Origin: Hydromicrobium sp964517765 | GTDB taxonomy: Bacteria > Actinomycetota > Humimicrobiia > Humimicrobiales > Humimicrobiaceae | DNA: 11,165 nt | Assembly (NCBI GenBank): GCA_964517765.1 | Contig: CAZFEN010000031.1 | Span: forward strand, 1-11,165 | Direction: 5' to 3' | Shown here: piece after piece, positions 1 to 7,210 of the stretch | How the letters are laid out: every line of letters begins with the position of its first letter | Numbering within the stretch: position 1 is the stretch's first letter | Notes under the pieces: model-generated | Databases searched by the model: none | Told to the model about the DNA's origin: nothing | Seen by the model: only the letters and a program-made list of their open reading frames with translations | Made by a program: the position numbers and the translations under genes

Positions 1-55
1 TGCATTATATTTTACACAAATCATTATATTAGTATTTTTTATATTTTAAAATTAA

Positions 56-181
56 TTGTTAAAAATTATGTTTATAATTTAATAAAAATTTGGTTAAATA
101 GCATTTGATCTGTAAAGATTTACATAAAAATATTTTTAAAAAACTTTAAATATCCAGTTGGATATAAACCGGAAGCAGGAG
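56..181 (+). promoter_or_regulatory. AT-rich leader of the export operon, possible -10 and clear RBS
   Basis: The first 189 bases are almost pure A/T and hold no gene. A TATAAT hexamer lies at 73-78, but I find no -35 at a normal distance; a TTGTTA at 56-61 is only 11 bases away. A weaker alternative is TTGGTT (90-95) with TAAAGA (112-117), 16 bases apart. The ribosome binding site AGGAG at 177-181, 8 bases before the ATG at 190, is convincing and fixes that start. The promoter itself is a guess. Confidence 0.3.
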
Positions 182-189
182 ATGAAAAG

Positions 190-1461
190 ATGATTAAAAT
201 GATCAGAAAAATTATTCTAATAGCTGCCGCTATCATTATTATAATAGCGATGTTTAATCTCCTCGCGTGCAGGGCAATTGGAGACGACCAGGAAAATTCC
301 GAAACTTTTGAAGTAACCAGAGGCGATGTTATTCAAACTGTAAACACCAGCGGTTACATAGAGAGTGAGACAGAAAACAGCTATTCTCTTATGACTTCGG
401 GGAAAGTTGTCTACTGCCTTGAAAAGGGAGATACTTTTAAAAATGGTGATATATTAATTGAGATAGACACAGGCAGACTGAAGCTTCTGGTCGCTCAGGC
501 AGAAGAAAACATGAGTGTAGCCGAAAATTCCCTCTCACTTGCAAAACTGAATTACCAGCAAGCGCTGGATGCAAATCATATAGCATTGCAGCTGGCCGAG
601 GAGAATAAAAAACTTTCCGATCTTTCCGTACAAAATACTCTGACCGCCCTCGAAGATGCCAATGAATATTTAAGCCTTGTAGAGGAAGAAACCCTCTCCA
701 CAGATGCCCTTATATCCCAGGCATCCGCGGGGTCGCATTCAGCGGAAGGTTTATATAATCAGGCTATAATAAATCAATCCACTACTTACTGGACAAACCT
801 TTCTTCTGCACAGTCCGCAGCAAGGCAAATCGAAATAACAGCTAAGAATATATCGCAGGCCGAAAGCCAGCTTGAGCTGTCAAGAATTAACCTTGATCTT
901 GTAAATCTGGATGTGGATAACAGTATAATCTATGCGCCTTATGACGGAATAGTCCTCTCTTCCGCTTATAGCCAGGGAGAATATGCCGGACCGGGAGTAC
1001 CTGCAATTTCTGTAATAAGCAGTGCCTTTATCATAAAAGCGGAAGTAAATGAAACTGATATAGTTAATTTAAAGATAGGACAGAATGCACTGATCAGACT
1101 GGATGCTTACTATGAAAACGCATTTGGAGGTAAAATAACAGAAATATCGCTGATTTCCACTAATATCGGTGGAGTGGTTTCTTTCGAGCTTACAGTAAAA
1201 CCGGATGCGGCAGATATCCCAACACTTCTGTATGGTTTATCGGCAAGTCTCGACATAGTAACGTCCAGTGTGGAAGATGTCCTTTATGTCCCTGTACAAT
1301 CCGTATTCGAAGAGAATGGGAAATCATATGTAAATGTTTCCGGCGAAGACAGCAGCATAAAAAAATCAGAAGTTACAACCGGAATATATAACTTCGATTT
1401 TATCGAAATAAAGTCAGGACTGGATGAGGGAGATATTATTCTAATTTCACCGATACAGTAG
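190..1461 (+). CDS. MacA-like periplasmic adaptor of an ABC exporter (HlyD/RND membrane-fusion family)
   Basis: Membrane-fusion subunit of a tripartite export pump that links the ABC transporter encoded next to it to the extracytoplasmic space. Residues 6-26 form a very hydrophobic segment (a run of isoleucines) ending in LLAC. Cys27 could be a lipobox cysteine, so the protein is either lipid-anchored or held by one membrane helix. Residues about 42-85 and 248-285 look like the two halves of the biotinyl-lipoyl domain; the second half contains YAPYDGIV, the typical family motif. About 90-240 is a long Ala/Gln/Glu-rich helical hairpin (coiled coil), followed by a beta-barrel (about 285-360) and a membrane-proximal domain with VPVQSVF. 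Length 423 is normal. AGGAG 8 bases upstream supports the start. It is first in a three-gene operon. The substrate cannot be read from sequence; macrolide or peptide export is only a family precedent. Confidence 0.9.
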   Translation: MIKMIRKIILIAAAIIIIIAMFNLLACRAIGDDQENSETFEVTRGDVIQTVNTSGYIESETENSYSLMTSGKVVYCLEKGDTFKNGDILIEIDTGRLKLLVAQAEENMSVAENSLSLAKLNYQQALDANHIALQLAEENKKLSDLSVQNTLTALEDANEYLSLVEEETLSTDALISQASAGSHSAEGLYNQAIINQSTTYWTNLSSAQSAARQIEITAKNISQAESQLELSRINLDLVNLDVDNSIIYAPYDGIVLSSAYSQGEYAGPGVPAISVISSAFIIKAEVNETDIVNLKIGQNALIRLDAYYENAFGGKITEISLISTNIGGVVSFELTVKPDAADIPTLLYGLSASLDIVTSSVEDVLYVPVQSVFEENGKSYVNVSGEDSSIKKSEVTTGIYNFDFIEIKSGLDEGDIILISPIQ

Positions 1462-1492
1462 TAATTATAATAATTCATTAAGGTAAGATACA

Positions 1493-2263
1493 ATGACAGA
1501 AATCAATCAGGACACCGTTATAAAAACAACTGATATAACAAAGATTTACAGGATAGGAAATATTAAAGTGAGTGCCCTCCGTGGCATAAATCTTGAAATC
1601 ACAAGAGGCGAATTTGTGGCAATAATGGGGCCTTCGGGCTCGGGGAAATCAACCCTTATGAATATTATCGGATGTCTCGACACGCCGACCTCGGGGCAGT
1701 ATTTCCTTAATAATATAGACATAAGTAAACTAAATGACAACGAGCTTGCAGGTATAAGAAATAAAGAAGTAGGTTTTGTATTTCAGACATTCAACCTCCT
1801 ATCAAGAACTAATATCTACGGAAATGTCGAACTCCCCATGATCTATTCTAAAGATAGAGTCGCAAATAAAAAAAGGAGAATACTTGATGCCATAGAATCC
1901 GTGGGACTTTCCGATTGGATAAAGCACAGGCCCAGTGAGCTCTCGGGCGGAGAGAAACAGAGAGTCGCCATTGCAAGAGCCCTTGTCAATGGACCCTCCA
2001 TAATCCTTGCGGATGAACCCACAGGGAACCTGGACTCCAGAACGGGAGAAGAAATAATGCTTATTTTTCAAAAACTAAACAACGAGGGAAAAACGATCAT
2101 ACTGGTCACACATGAGCTGGATATAGCAAAGCATACCCACAAAATTATTTATCTAAGAGATGGCATCATTCACGGACAGGAAGAAGTCAAAAAACAGCTT
2201 TCTGCAGAAGAAATATTAAGGGAGATGCCGAGACTTGAAGACAGACTTGTAGAAAACATTTAG
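1493..2263 (+). CDS. ABC transporter ATP-binding protein, MacB/LolD type
   Basis: Cytoplasmic ATPase driving the exporter with the flanking adaptor and permease. All nucleotide-binding motifs are present: Walker A GPSGSGKST (46-54), Q-loop Gln98 in FQTFNLL, signature LSGGEKQ (150-156), Walker B ILADEP (171-176), D-loop NLDS (179-182) and switch His207. FQTFNLL and the overall 256-residue length place it in the LolD/MacB/FtsE-like branch (three-component peptide, lipoprotein and macrolide exporters). The gene starts 31 bases after the adaptor stop with AAGG 9 bases ahead of ATG, and ends 9 bases before the permease gene, consistent with one transcript. The C-terminal 30 residues after the H-loop are charged and unassigned. 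In MacB proper this domain is fused to the permease; here it is separate, as in the YknXYZ type. Confidence 0.95.
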   Translation: MTEINQDTVIKTTDITKIYRIGNIKVSALRGINLEITRGEFVAIMGPSGSGKSTLMNIIGCLDTPTSGQYFLNNIDISKLNDNELAGIRNKEVGFVFQTFNLLSRTNIYGNVELPMIYSKDRVANKKRRILDAIESVGLSDWIKHRPSELSGGEKQRVAIARALVNGPSIILADEPTGNLDSRTGEEIMLIFQKLNNEGKTIILVTHELDIAKHTHKIIYLRDGIIHGQEEVKKQLSAEEILREMPRLEDRLVENI

Positions 2264-2272
2264 TTTAAAACT

Positions 2273-3505
2273 ATGAAAAGATTACTGGAAAATATAAGAA
2301 TTGCCTTTCAGGCTCTATTTTTAAATAAACTTCGGTCCTTTCTTACAATGCTTGGTATTATCATAGGCGTTGGGGCTGTTGTGGCCATGCTTTCAATAGG
2401 TGCCGGAGCTCAACAGTCGGTGATACAGAGTGTCCAGGGCATCGGTTCGAATCTTATTATAATAACTCCCGGTAATTCCGGAGAAGAAAATAACCTGGGC
2501 GCAAGATTTATGCTCGCTGGACAGCAGGTAAAACTTAAAGCGGATGACCTCCAGGCTATAGAAAGAGGAGCAACTTTAATAACCAAAGCAGCACCGGTCG
2601 TATTCAATTCCTCCATTATTTTATATTCAAACAGCAGTATCCAGTCCAGTATATATGCTTCTTCAGAAAAGGGTCTGGAACTCTATAATATGGATATAGA
2701 AAAAGGTAAATTCTACAGCAAAAGTGATGTCTCGAATGCTTCAAATGTAGCAGTGATAGGTCAGACGGTCATAAACAAATTATTTGGGAAAATAGATCCT
2801 ATAGGCAAAATAATCAAAATTGACGGAAAAAATTTTAAGGTGATCGGTACACTTGAAACCAGAGGAACCGATACATTCGGAAATGACCAGGACGATTTTG
2901 TCAGTATACCGGTTACTACCGCACAGAATAAATTATATGGACTGGATTCATACAATATGATACTTGCCCAGAGTACCAGTGAAGAAGTCATAGGCGAGGC
3001 CTCAGAAGAGATAGAATCCATATTAAGAAGGCACAGAGGTATAAGATTCGGTGAAAGTGAAGATTTCAGTGTCCGAAACCAGACACAGATCCTTGATGTC
3101 ATAAGTACTATTACAAATATCTTCACCGTGGTTATCGCAGGTATTGCCAGTATTTCACTTCTGGTGGGTGGTATCGGAATCATGAATATAATGCTGGTTT
3201 CGGTTACCGAGAGAACCAGAGAAATCGGTATAAGAAAAGCAATAGGAGCCAAAAACAGAGATATACTTATTCAGTTCCTTGTGGAAAGCATCGTATTGAG
3301 TATAACCGGAGGTATTTTAGGTATTCTTTTTGCAATCCTGATTTCGGTCCTTTTAAGCAATTATACCGTTCTGGACACATCTATCACCACTTTGCCTATA
3401 ATCATTGCCCTCAGTTTCTCAACCGTAGTGGGCCTTTTCTTCGGGATCTATCCGGCGATGCGCGCCGCGCGACTTAATCCCATAGATGCATTGAGATACG
3501 AGTAA
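2273..3505 (+). CDS. ABC transporter permease, MacB/FtsX family
   Basis: Membrane subunit of the exporter. The order matches the family: N-terminal amphipathic stretch and first membrane helix (about 20-42, containing the characteristic LRSFLTMLGIIIGVGAVV), a large extracytoplasmic MacB-type domain (about 43-270, Ser/Asn rich), then three C-terminal helices (about 275-305, 330-358, 372-400). The FtsX-domain motif MNIMLVSVTERTREIGIRKA lies between helices 2 and 3, and the terminal PAMRAARLNPIDALRYE is the standard family ending. At 410 residues it is complete. There is no strong Shine-Dalgarno, so translation probably depends on coupling to the ATPase gene 9 bases upstream. Mechanotransmission rather than substrate translocation through the membrane is the known MacB mechanism. 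No TolC partner is encoded here. Confidence 0.94.
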   Translation: MKRLLENIRIAFQALFLNKLRSFLTMLGIIIGVGAVVAMLSIGAGAQQSVIQSVQGIGSNLIIITPGNSGEENNLGARFMLAGQQVKLKADDLQAIERGATLITKAAPVVFNSSIILYSNSSIQSSIYASSEKGLELYNMDIEKGKFYSKSDVSNASNVAVIGQTVINKLFGKIDPIGKIIKIDGKNFKVIGTLETRGTDTFGNDQDDFVSIPVTTAQNKLYGLDSYNMILAQSTSEEVIGEASEEIESILRRHRGIRFGESEDFSVRNQTQILDVISTITNIFTVVIAGIASISLLVGGIGIMNIMLVSVTERTREIGIRKAIGAKNRDILIQFLVESIVLSITGGILGILFAILISVLLSNYTVLDTSITTLPIIIALSFSTVVGLFFGIYPAMRAARLNPIDALRYE

Positions 3506-3509
3506 TATT

Positions 3510-3550
3510 TAGCCTATAAGCCGGGTTCTGTTCTAAATGACAAAAAGTCC
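3510..3550 (-). ncRNA. RNase P RNA 3'-end-like fragment (copy 1)
   Basis: Read on the minus strand, this contains AACAGAACCCGGCTTATAGG, the hallmark 3' terminus of bacterial RNase P RNA (E. coli has ACAGAACCCGGCTTATCGG at its 3' end). The rest of the molecule is missing: the 5' P4 motif GAGGAAAGTCC is absent on the minus strand of the following bases, which become plain AT-rich DNA. It is therefore a fragment or a duplicated end, not a working rnpB. It begins 5 bases after the permease stop codon. A diverged copy lies at 7058-7105 in the same orientation. Confidence 0.5.
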
Positions 3551-3714
3551 TGTATTGAGTTGTCTAAGATCAATCTATATTTTATAATGTAATTATATTT
3601 AAATAATATTTTTAAGTACACGATGTCCTGATATTTTAAGACTCTAACATGAGTAACTTATGTATATGCATTTATTAGCTATTACTTATACCCGATGAGA
3701 AGTAATCTGAAGGG
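3551..3714. other. AT-rich spacer with a 7-bp inverted repeat before the first methyltransferase
   Basis: No gene is seen. ATTACTT (3681-3687) and AAGTAAT (3700-3706) form a perfect 7-bp inverted repeat with a 12-base loop, ending 8 bases before the ATG at 3715. It could be an operator, or an mRNA hairpin overlapping the translation start. No T-tract follows, so it is not a standard terminator. I cannot identify a promoter with confidence. Confidence 0.3.
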
Positions 3715-4542
3715 ATGTGGGAGATTGAGAGAATGAGAAGAGACTTGCTGTACCCAATTTATCCACGTTCCATGAGCTTTGTGGAGCGTTTTGCTGTCAA
3801 GGTCGGACATACAATAGGTTTCTGCCCTGTATGCGGGCAACTAGTTATAATGGTTTTCCGGGGAAGCAATTTTCGCGAAACCGGGTTATGTATCAATTGC
3901 CGCTCAACCTGTCGGCAAAGGCAAATAGCATATATTCTGTGTAAAAGTCTTGCCTCATGGAAAAATCTTTCTATCTCATCGCTTTCAAGTCTCCGTAAAT
4001 ATAGCGAATTAGCAATTTACAACACAGAGGCATCTGGAAGTCTTCATCGTCAGTTAGCGACGATGCCCCGTTATGTTTGCAGCGAGTACTTCGGAGCTCG
4101 GCACTCACCGGGCGAGATGGTCAAAAGCGTACGCCATGAGGATCTTGCAAATTTGAGCTTCCCGGATAATTCTTTCGATGTTGTTTTGTCATCCGATGTT
4201 CTCGAGCATGTACCCCTGCCATATCGTGCACACCAAGAAGTTTTCCGAGTCCTAAAACCGGGTGGCCGGCATATTTTTACAGTGCCGTTTCACCTGACTG
4301 GATATTCTGACGTAGTGCTGGCAGAACTGGATGGTGAGAAGCTCGAGTTGTTGAAGCCACCTATTTATCATCAAGACCCTTTGTCCACAAAGGGAATTCT
4401 TGTCTACACTATTTTCTCCCTAGAGATGTTGCTTAAATTGCGCGAAATAGGATTTCGCACTCACATGTACCTGCTGTACCACCCTGCACTGGGTATTCTG
4501 GGTCCAAACGGAATCATCTTCGAGGGGATCAAAGGAGACTGA
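3715..4542 (+). CDS. zinc-ribbon class I SAM-dependent methyltransferase (first of a pair)
   Basis: Predicted cytosolic methyltransferase of unknown substrate. Cys37-x2-Cys40 (CPVCG) and Cys59-x2-Cys62 (CINC) form a four-cysteine zinc ribbon followed by a basic helix (CRQRQIAYIL). A methyltransferase-11-like core follows: NSFDVVLSSDVLEHVP (152-167) is motif II/acidic loop and VFRVLKPGGRHIFTVPF (176-192) is motif III. The motif I glycine-rich loop is not classical; the EASGSLHR region (about 105-112) probably replaces it. Base composition is clearly richer in G+C than all neighbours, with CGT/CGC and GTC codons that are rare next door, suggesting recent acquisition. ATG at 3715 has AAGGG almost touching it. 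ATG at 3733 has GGGAG 9 bases upstream and may be the true start, giving a protein beginning MRRDLL. Zn-ribbon methyltransferases often act on sugars or RNA; I infer no specific substrate. Confidence 0.8.
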   Translation: MWEIERMRRDLLYPIYPRSMSFVERFAVKVGHTIGFCPVCGQLVIMVFRGSNFRETGLCINCRSTCRQRQIAYILCKSLASWKNLSISSLSSLRKYSELAIYNTEASGSLHRQLATMPRYVCSEYFGARHSPGEMVKSVRHEDLANLSFPDNSFDVVLSSDVLEHVPLPYRAHQEVFRVLKPGGRHIFTVPFHLTGYSDVVLAELDGEKLELLKPPIYHQDPLSTKGILVYTIFSLEMLLKLREIGFRTHMYLLYHPALGILGPNGIIFEGIKGD

Positions 4543-4614
4543 CCATTGCCGGGTGCATTTTTGAAGATTATAAAATAAAAAAAGCAGTAAATTATATGAA
4601 AGGATATTACAGTT

Positions 4615-5400
4615 GTGAAAAACTCAATAAAAACTTTTAAAAAATTCTTATTTGAAGGTGCTGTAAAATCAATTCCATTCAAATATAGAGAGAAATTCAA
4701 GAAAAAAATTTTTTATGGAAAAATAAAATTCTGTCCTGTTTGCGATAGTGAGATTAAGAAATTTTACACATATTATTTCCCTCCAAACATAAAAATTGGT
4801 CCAAGACCAGATGCAGTCTGTCCTGTATGCGGTTCTATTGAAAGGGAAAGGCTTTTATGGCTTTATTTAGAAAAATGTACTGATTTATTCAATAGACCCA
4901 AAAAAAAGCTTTTACATATCGCTCCAGAGATTGTACTGGCTGACAGAATTAAAAAAAATGAATTTATCGAGTATTTAAGCGCTGATCTCGATCCAAAACG
5001 TGCTATGATTTATGTGGATTTGACTGATATAAAAATGCATGACAATATTTTTGATGTAATAATTTGCAATCATGTCTTTGAACACATTCCAGATCATAAA
5101 AAGGCAATGCAAGAGATTTACAGGATTTTAAAACCGAAGGGATGGGCAATACTGCAGGTTCCAATACTAGGTGAATATACTTTTGAAGATTCAAAAGCTA
5201 TAACCCCTGAAGACAGAGAAAAAATATATGGTTTTGCTGAACATGTAAGAGGATATGGCAAAGATTACAAAGATTTCTTAACTGGTACGGGGTTTATAGT
5301 AAAAGTAGATGATTTTGCAAAAAAAATAGGAGATAAAGCAATCAGGTATATGGGGTTACCTGAAAATGAAGATATATATTTTTGTACAAAAGTTTTCTAG
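4615..5400 (+). CDS. zinc-ribbon class I SAM-dependent methyltransferase (second of a pair)
   Basis: Same architecture as the gene 72 bases upstream, but much more AT-rich and not a recent duplicate. Residues 1-36 are basic and lysine-rich; Cys40/Cys43 (CPVC) and Cys69/Cys72 (CPVCGSIERER) form the zinc ribbon. LLHIAPE (99-105) is a recognisable motif I variant, followed by SADLDPKRA (122-130), whose acidic residues may contact the SAM ribose. NIFDVIICNHVFEHIPD (144-160) and IYRILKPKGWAILQVP (168-183) are the core motifs II-III. The start is GTG at 4615 with AAAGG about 11 bases upstream. HIAPE-type methyltransferases are common near glycan biosynthesis genes, but no such genes are visible here, so the substrate is open. 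The product is 261 residues and looks intact. It could share a transcript with the previous gene. Confidence 0.83.
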   Translation: MKNSIKTFKKFLFEGAVKSIPFKYREKFKKKIFYGKIKFCPVCDSEIKKFYTYYFPPNIKIGPRPDAVCPVCGSIERERLLWLYLEKCTDLFNRPKKKLLHIAPEIVLADRIKKNEFIEYLSADLDPKRAMIYVDLTDIKMHDNIFDVIICNHVFEHIPDHKKAMQEIYRILKPKGWAILQVPILGEYTFEDSKAITPEDREKIYGFAEHVRGYGKDYKDFLTGTGFIVKVDDFAKKIGDKAIRYMGLPENEDIYFCTKVF

Positions 5401-5646
5401 GAGCTTGTCCGACATTTCACTGTTAAAATTATTGTAAATCAGTAATATCGATAGATTTTATAAAATTATTAAATCATTTTGTAAATTATTGCAAAAATAT
5501 AATCCTATTCCACAGCCAATTCTAAGCAGTTATATCAGACAATATTATTTTTACACAAAAAAATTTTTATGGTATATTTCTCCTATTGCCTAAACTTTAG
5601 TTAAATTAATATCAAATAAAATCCGATATTTTTGGGGAGGATACTA
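5401..5646. other. AT-rich intergenic spacer with RBS for the 46-aa ORF
   Basis: No gene is supported. The last part carries a very strong ribosome binding site, GGGGAGG at 5634-5640, 6 bases before ATG 5647. GAGCTTGTCCGACATTTCAC (5401-5420) has a transposon-end look, with a loosely complementary stretch at about 5525-5545, but it is too degenerate to call. The promoter for the downstream pair must lie here if those genes are not part of the methyltransferase transcript; I see no good -35/-10 pair. Confidence 0.35.
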
Positions 5647-5787
5647 ATGAGCAGTAAAAGTAGTCCTAATAATAAAATCATTAGTCTTATCTCTGAAAAT
5701 GGAACTGAAAAATTCTCGTACTATGAGGAACTTCCTCCAAACTTTGCGCAGAAGGTTACTGAAGAAAAGAAGAAGCAAAAAGAATGA
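5647..5787 (+). CDS. 46-residue protein translationally coupled to the membrane-anchored CBM9-like protein
   Basis: A small hydrophilic ORF with the best ribosome binding site of this stretch (GGGGAGG, 6 bases before ATG). Its TGA stop overlaps the ATG of the next gene (ATGA at 5784-5787), the classical sign of translational coupling. It begins MSSKSSPNNK, has a central tyrosine/acidic part (FSYYEELPPNF, residues 23-33) and ends in a lysine/glutamate tail (EEKKKQKE). There is no signal peptide or membrane segment, so it is probably cytoplasmic. I do not recognise a family. The gene downstream starts with a short cytoplasmic tail and a membrane helix, so this peptide could contact it or only serve to load ribosomes. 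Codon use matches the export operon, not the foreign-looking genes. Confidence 0.7.
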   Translation: MSSKSSPNNKIISLISENGTEKFSYYEELPPNFAQKVTEEKKKQKE

Positions 5788-7034
5788 CAGAAAACCATAA
5801 AAGACGTATATTTATACTCGATAGAATTCCCTACATATTATTTGGAGCAATACTTATATTTGCCGTAATTATATTCTTCTCGTTCAGAAGCTGCTTGCCT
5901 TTAAATTTCTTTTCCGGTGTACAGGAAGAAACTGTAACCGAATCGGAATATACCCTTTTTATAGCTTCCCCTACCAATGATAAGGTCTTTGACCTTATCG
6001 ACCAAAATGAAACTGTTCCGGTAGAGATAAGAGCAAAAGAAGTAGAAAACACGGACTATACCATAAAACTGCTGGTAAATAATAGTGAAATAAAATCATT
6101 CACCTCCCCTCCATATGAATACGACTGGAATCCGGGAAGTTCCGGACAGTATGAAATGATAGCACAACTTATAGATAACAGCGGCAACATTATTACAAAC
6201 TCAAACACAGTAAATTTTACTGTACAGTATGAGATTAAGCCTGAAGAAAATATTGTTTTAGGTGCCGATATAGAGGAAAAGAAAAACGAGATCTTAAGCC
6301 AATCCCTTTTCAGGACCCAGAATACCATACCTACCGGAGTTCCTTTATTCTCCTATAAATGCTATATACCCCCGGTTATAGATGGCAGCATCCAGGAATG
6401 GGATAAATTTGAGAGTTTTTCAGCTTTTGAACATACATTTAAAATTATGGAAGAAATGATTATCCCTCCTAATGATCTTTCCGGCACATTTTATTCCTGC
6501 TGGGATGATGATAATTTCTATTTTGCGGTACAGGTAGTTGATATTTTGTTCAGCCAGAACTATACCGGGAATCAGCTTTACAAGGGCGATAGTATAACGA
6601 TTGTATTCGATACAGAATTAGAAGAAGATATGCAAATTCCATTTTATAATAGCGATGATTATCAAATTGATTTCTCACCGGGTAATCTTTCCGGTATTTC
6701 TGCAGAATCATTTATGAAATGGCCCTCAAATGCACCACCAAGAGGAGTTGTCGTTAAATCCACCATACTGACAAATATGTATATGATAGAAGCAAGCATT
6801 CCCTGGTATAATTTTCCAAATTATACCCCAAATGATGAGGATGTGCTTGGCTTCACTATTTCCCTACTCGATACTGACTGGTTGGAAACAACAGAACTTA
6901 TAATTTCCTCTTCAAAAACATTTGAATTTAACAATGTCTCCACCCTGGGTGCTATTGCACTAATAGATGCCGGTGATATCCAGAGTGCTGAGGAAGAATC
7001 TGCTGCTGAAGGTGCTAATGAAAATGCTGATTAA
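5784..7034 (+). CDS. membrane-anchored extracellular protein with Ig-like and CBM9/DOMON-like domains
   Basis: Residues 1-14 are basic and residues 15-34 form one strongly hydrophobic helix, so the rest should lie outside the membrane (N-in signal anchor). Residues about 56-147 (SPTNDKVFDL...NNSEIKSFTSPPYEYDW...VNFTV) match the fold pattern of bacterial Ig-like domains in which a substituent sentence such as SPPYEYDW recurs. Residues about 192-400 resemble carbohydrate-binding module 9 / DOMON proteins: it starts with PPVIDGSIQEWD, has CWDDDNFYFAVQVVD and GDSITIVFDTE in the middle, and MIEASIPWYNF near the end. The last 20 residues are Ala/Glu-rich and probably disordered. No enzyme domain is attached, so a sugar- or haem-binding surface role is plausible but inferred. 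It is coupled to the 46-aa ORF. Codon use is host-like. Confidence 0.78.
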   Translation: MTENHKRRIFILDRIPYILFGAILIFAVIIFFSFRSCLPLNFFSGVQEETVTESEYTLFIASPTNDKVFDLIDQNETVPVEIRAKEVENTDYTIKLLVNNSEIKSFTSPPYEYDWNPGSSGQYEMIAQLIDNSGNIITNSNTVNFTVQYEIKPEENIVLGADIEEKKNEILSQSLFRTQNTIPTGVPLFSYKCYIPPVIDGSIQEWDKFESFSAFEHTFKIMEEMIIPPNDLSGTFYSCWDDDNFYFAVQVVDILFSQNYTGNQLYKGDSITIVFDTELEEDMQIPFYNSDDYQIDFSPGNLSGISAESFMKWPSNAPPRGVVVKSTILTNMYMIEASIPWYNFPNYTPNDEDVLGFTISLLDTDWLETTELIISSSKTFEFNNVSTLGAIALIDAGDIQSAEEESAAEGANENAD

Positions 7035-7057
7035 TACACTTACTAATTTTAAATGAA

Positions 7058-7106
7058 TAGCCTGTAAGCCGAGTTCCATACTGAATAGGATATAATTTCT
7101 TAGTTT
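7058..7106 (-). ncRNA. RNase P RNA 3'-end-like fragment (copy 2)
   Basis: On the minus strand this reads TAAGAAATTATATCC, then a short spacer, then GGAACTCGGCTTACAGGC. The order TAGATRAAT...CC...ACAGAAYCCGGCTTAYAGG is the usual 3' terminal region of RNase P RNA, so about 45 bases of the end are recognisable. The core and 5' part, including the P4 motif, are not found to the right; the sequence passes into a cassette-type site at about 7138. The first 19 bases match copy 1 at 17 positions (TAGCCTRTAAGCCGRGTTC). It starts 24 bases after the stop of the CBM9-like gene, which converges with it. It could be a truncated rnpB or an attachment-site-type duplicate. Confidence 0.5.
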
Positions 7107-7137
7107 GCGTTGCAAAAAACCTACATTCACTTTAAAA

Positions 7138-7198
7138 CATGTACCAATTTGGGCGGAGGGCGTATGCGCCGTAGCCAGTAAGCCGTTGTTGTACATCG
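7138..7198 (-). repeat. attC-like cassette recombination site C (minus orientation)
   Basis: On the plus strand ATGTAC (7139-7144) and GTACAT (7191-7196) are the outer arms. The interior contains GGCG-TATG-CGCC, a small hairpin. Read on the minus strand it holds TACGCCCTCCGCCCAAATT, which matches TACGCCCTCACCCAAATT inside site B (9873-9890) at all but one substitution and one inserted base. Both are also preceded by CGGAGC about the same distance ahead of the R arm. It sits 13 bases behind the stop of the minus-strand methyltransferase gene, where a cassette would carry its attC. The L arms pair poorly and the right part seen in A and B is missing, so the site may be truncated. Confidence 0.45.
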
Positions 7199-7210
7199 CT
7201 CCGTACCTTA

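Noticed and set aside
2761..3252. Long minus-strand frame of 163 codons in the permease gene
   Set aside because: It is antisense to a strongly conserved FtsX-family gene, and its composition reflects that gene's codon pattern.
5401..5548. Possible transposon terminal inverted repeats (GAGCTTGTCCGACATTTCAC against about 5525-5545)
   Set aside because: The match between the ends is patchy, no transposase remnant lies between or near them, and no target-site duplication is visible.
6960..7196. Minus-strand 78-codon frame across the rnpB-like fragment and site C
   Set aside because: It overlaps the CBM9-like gene and two non-coding elements, with no domain signal; it is a by-product of those sequences.
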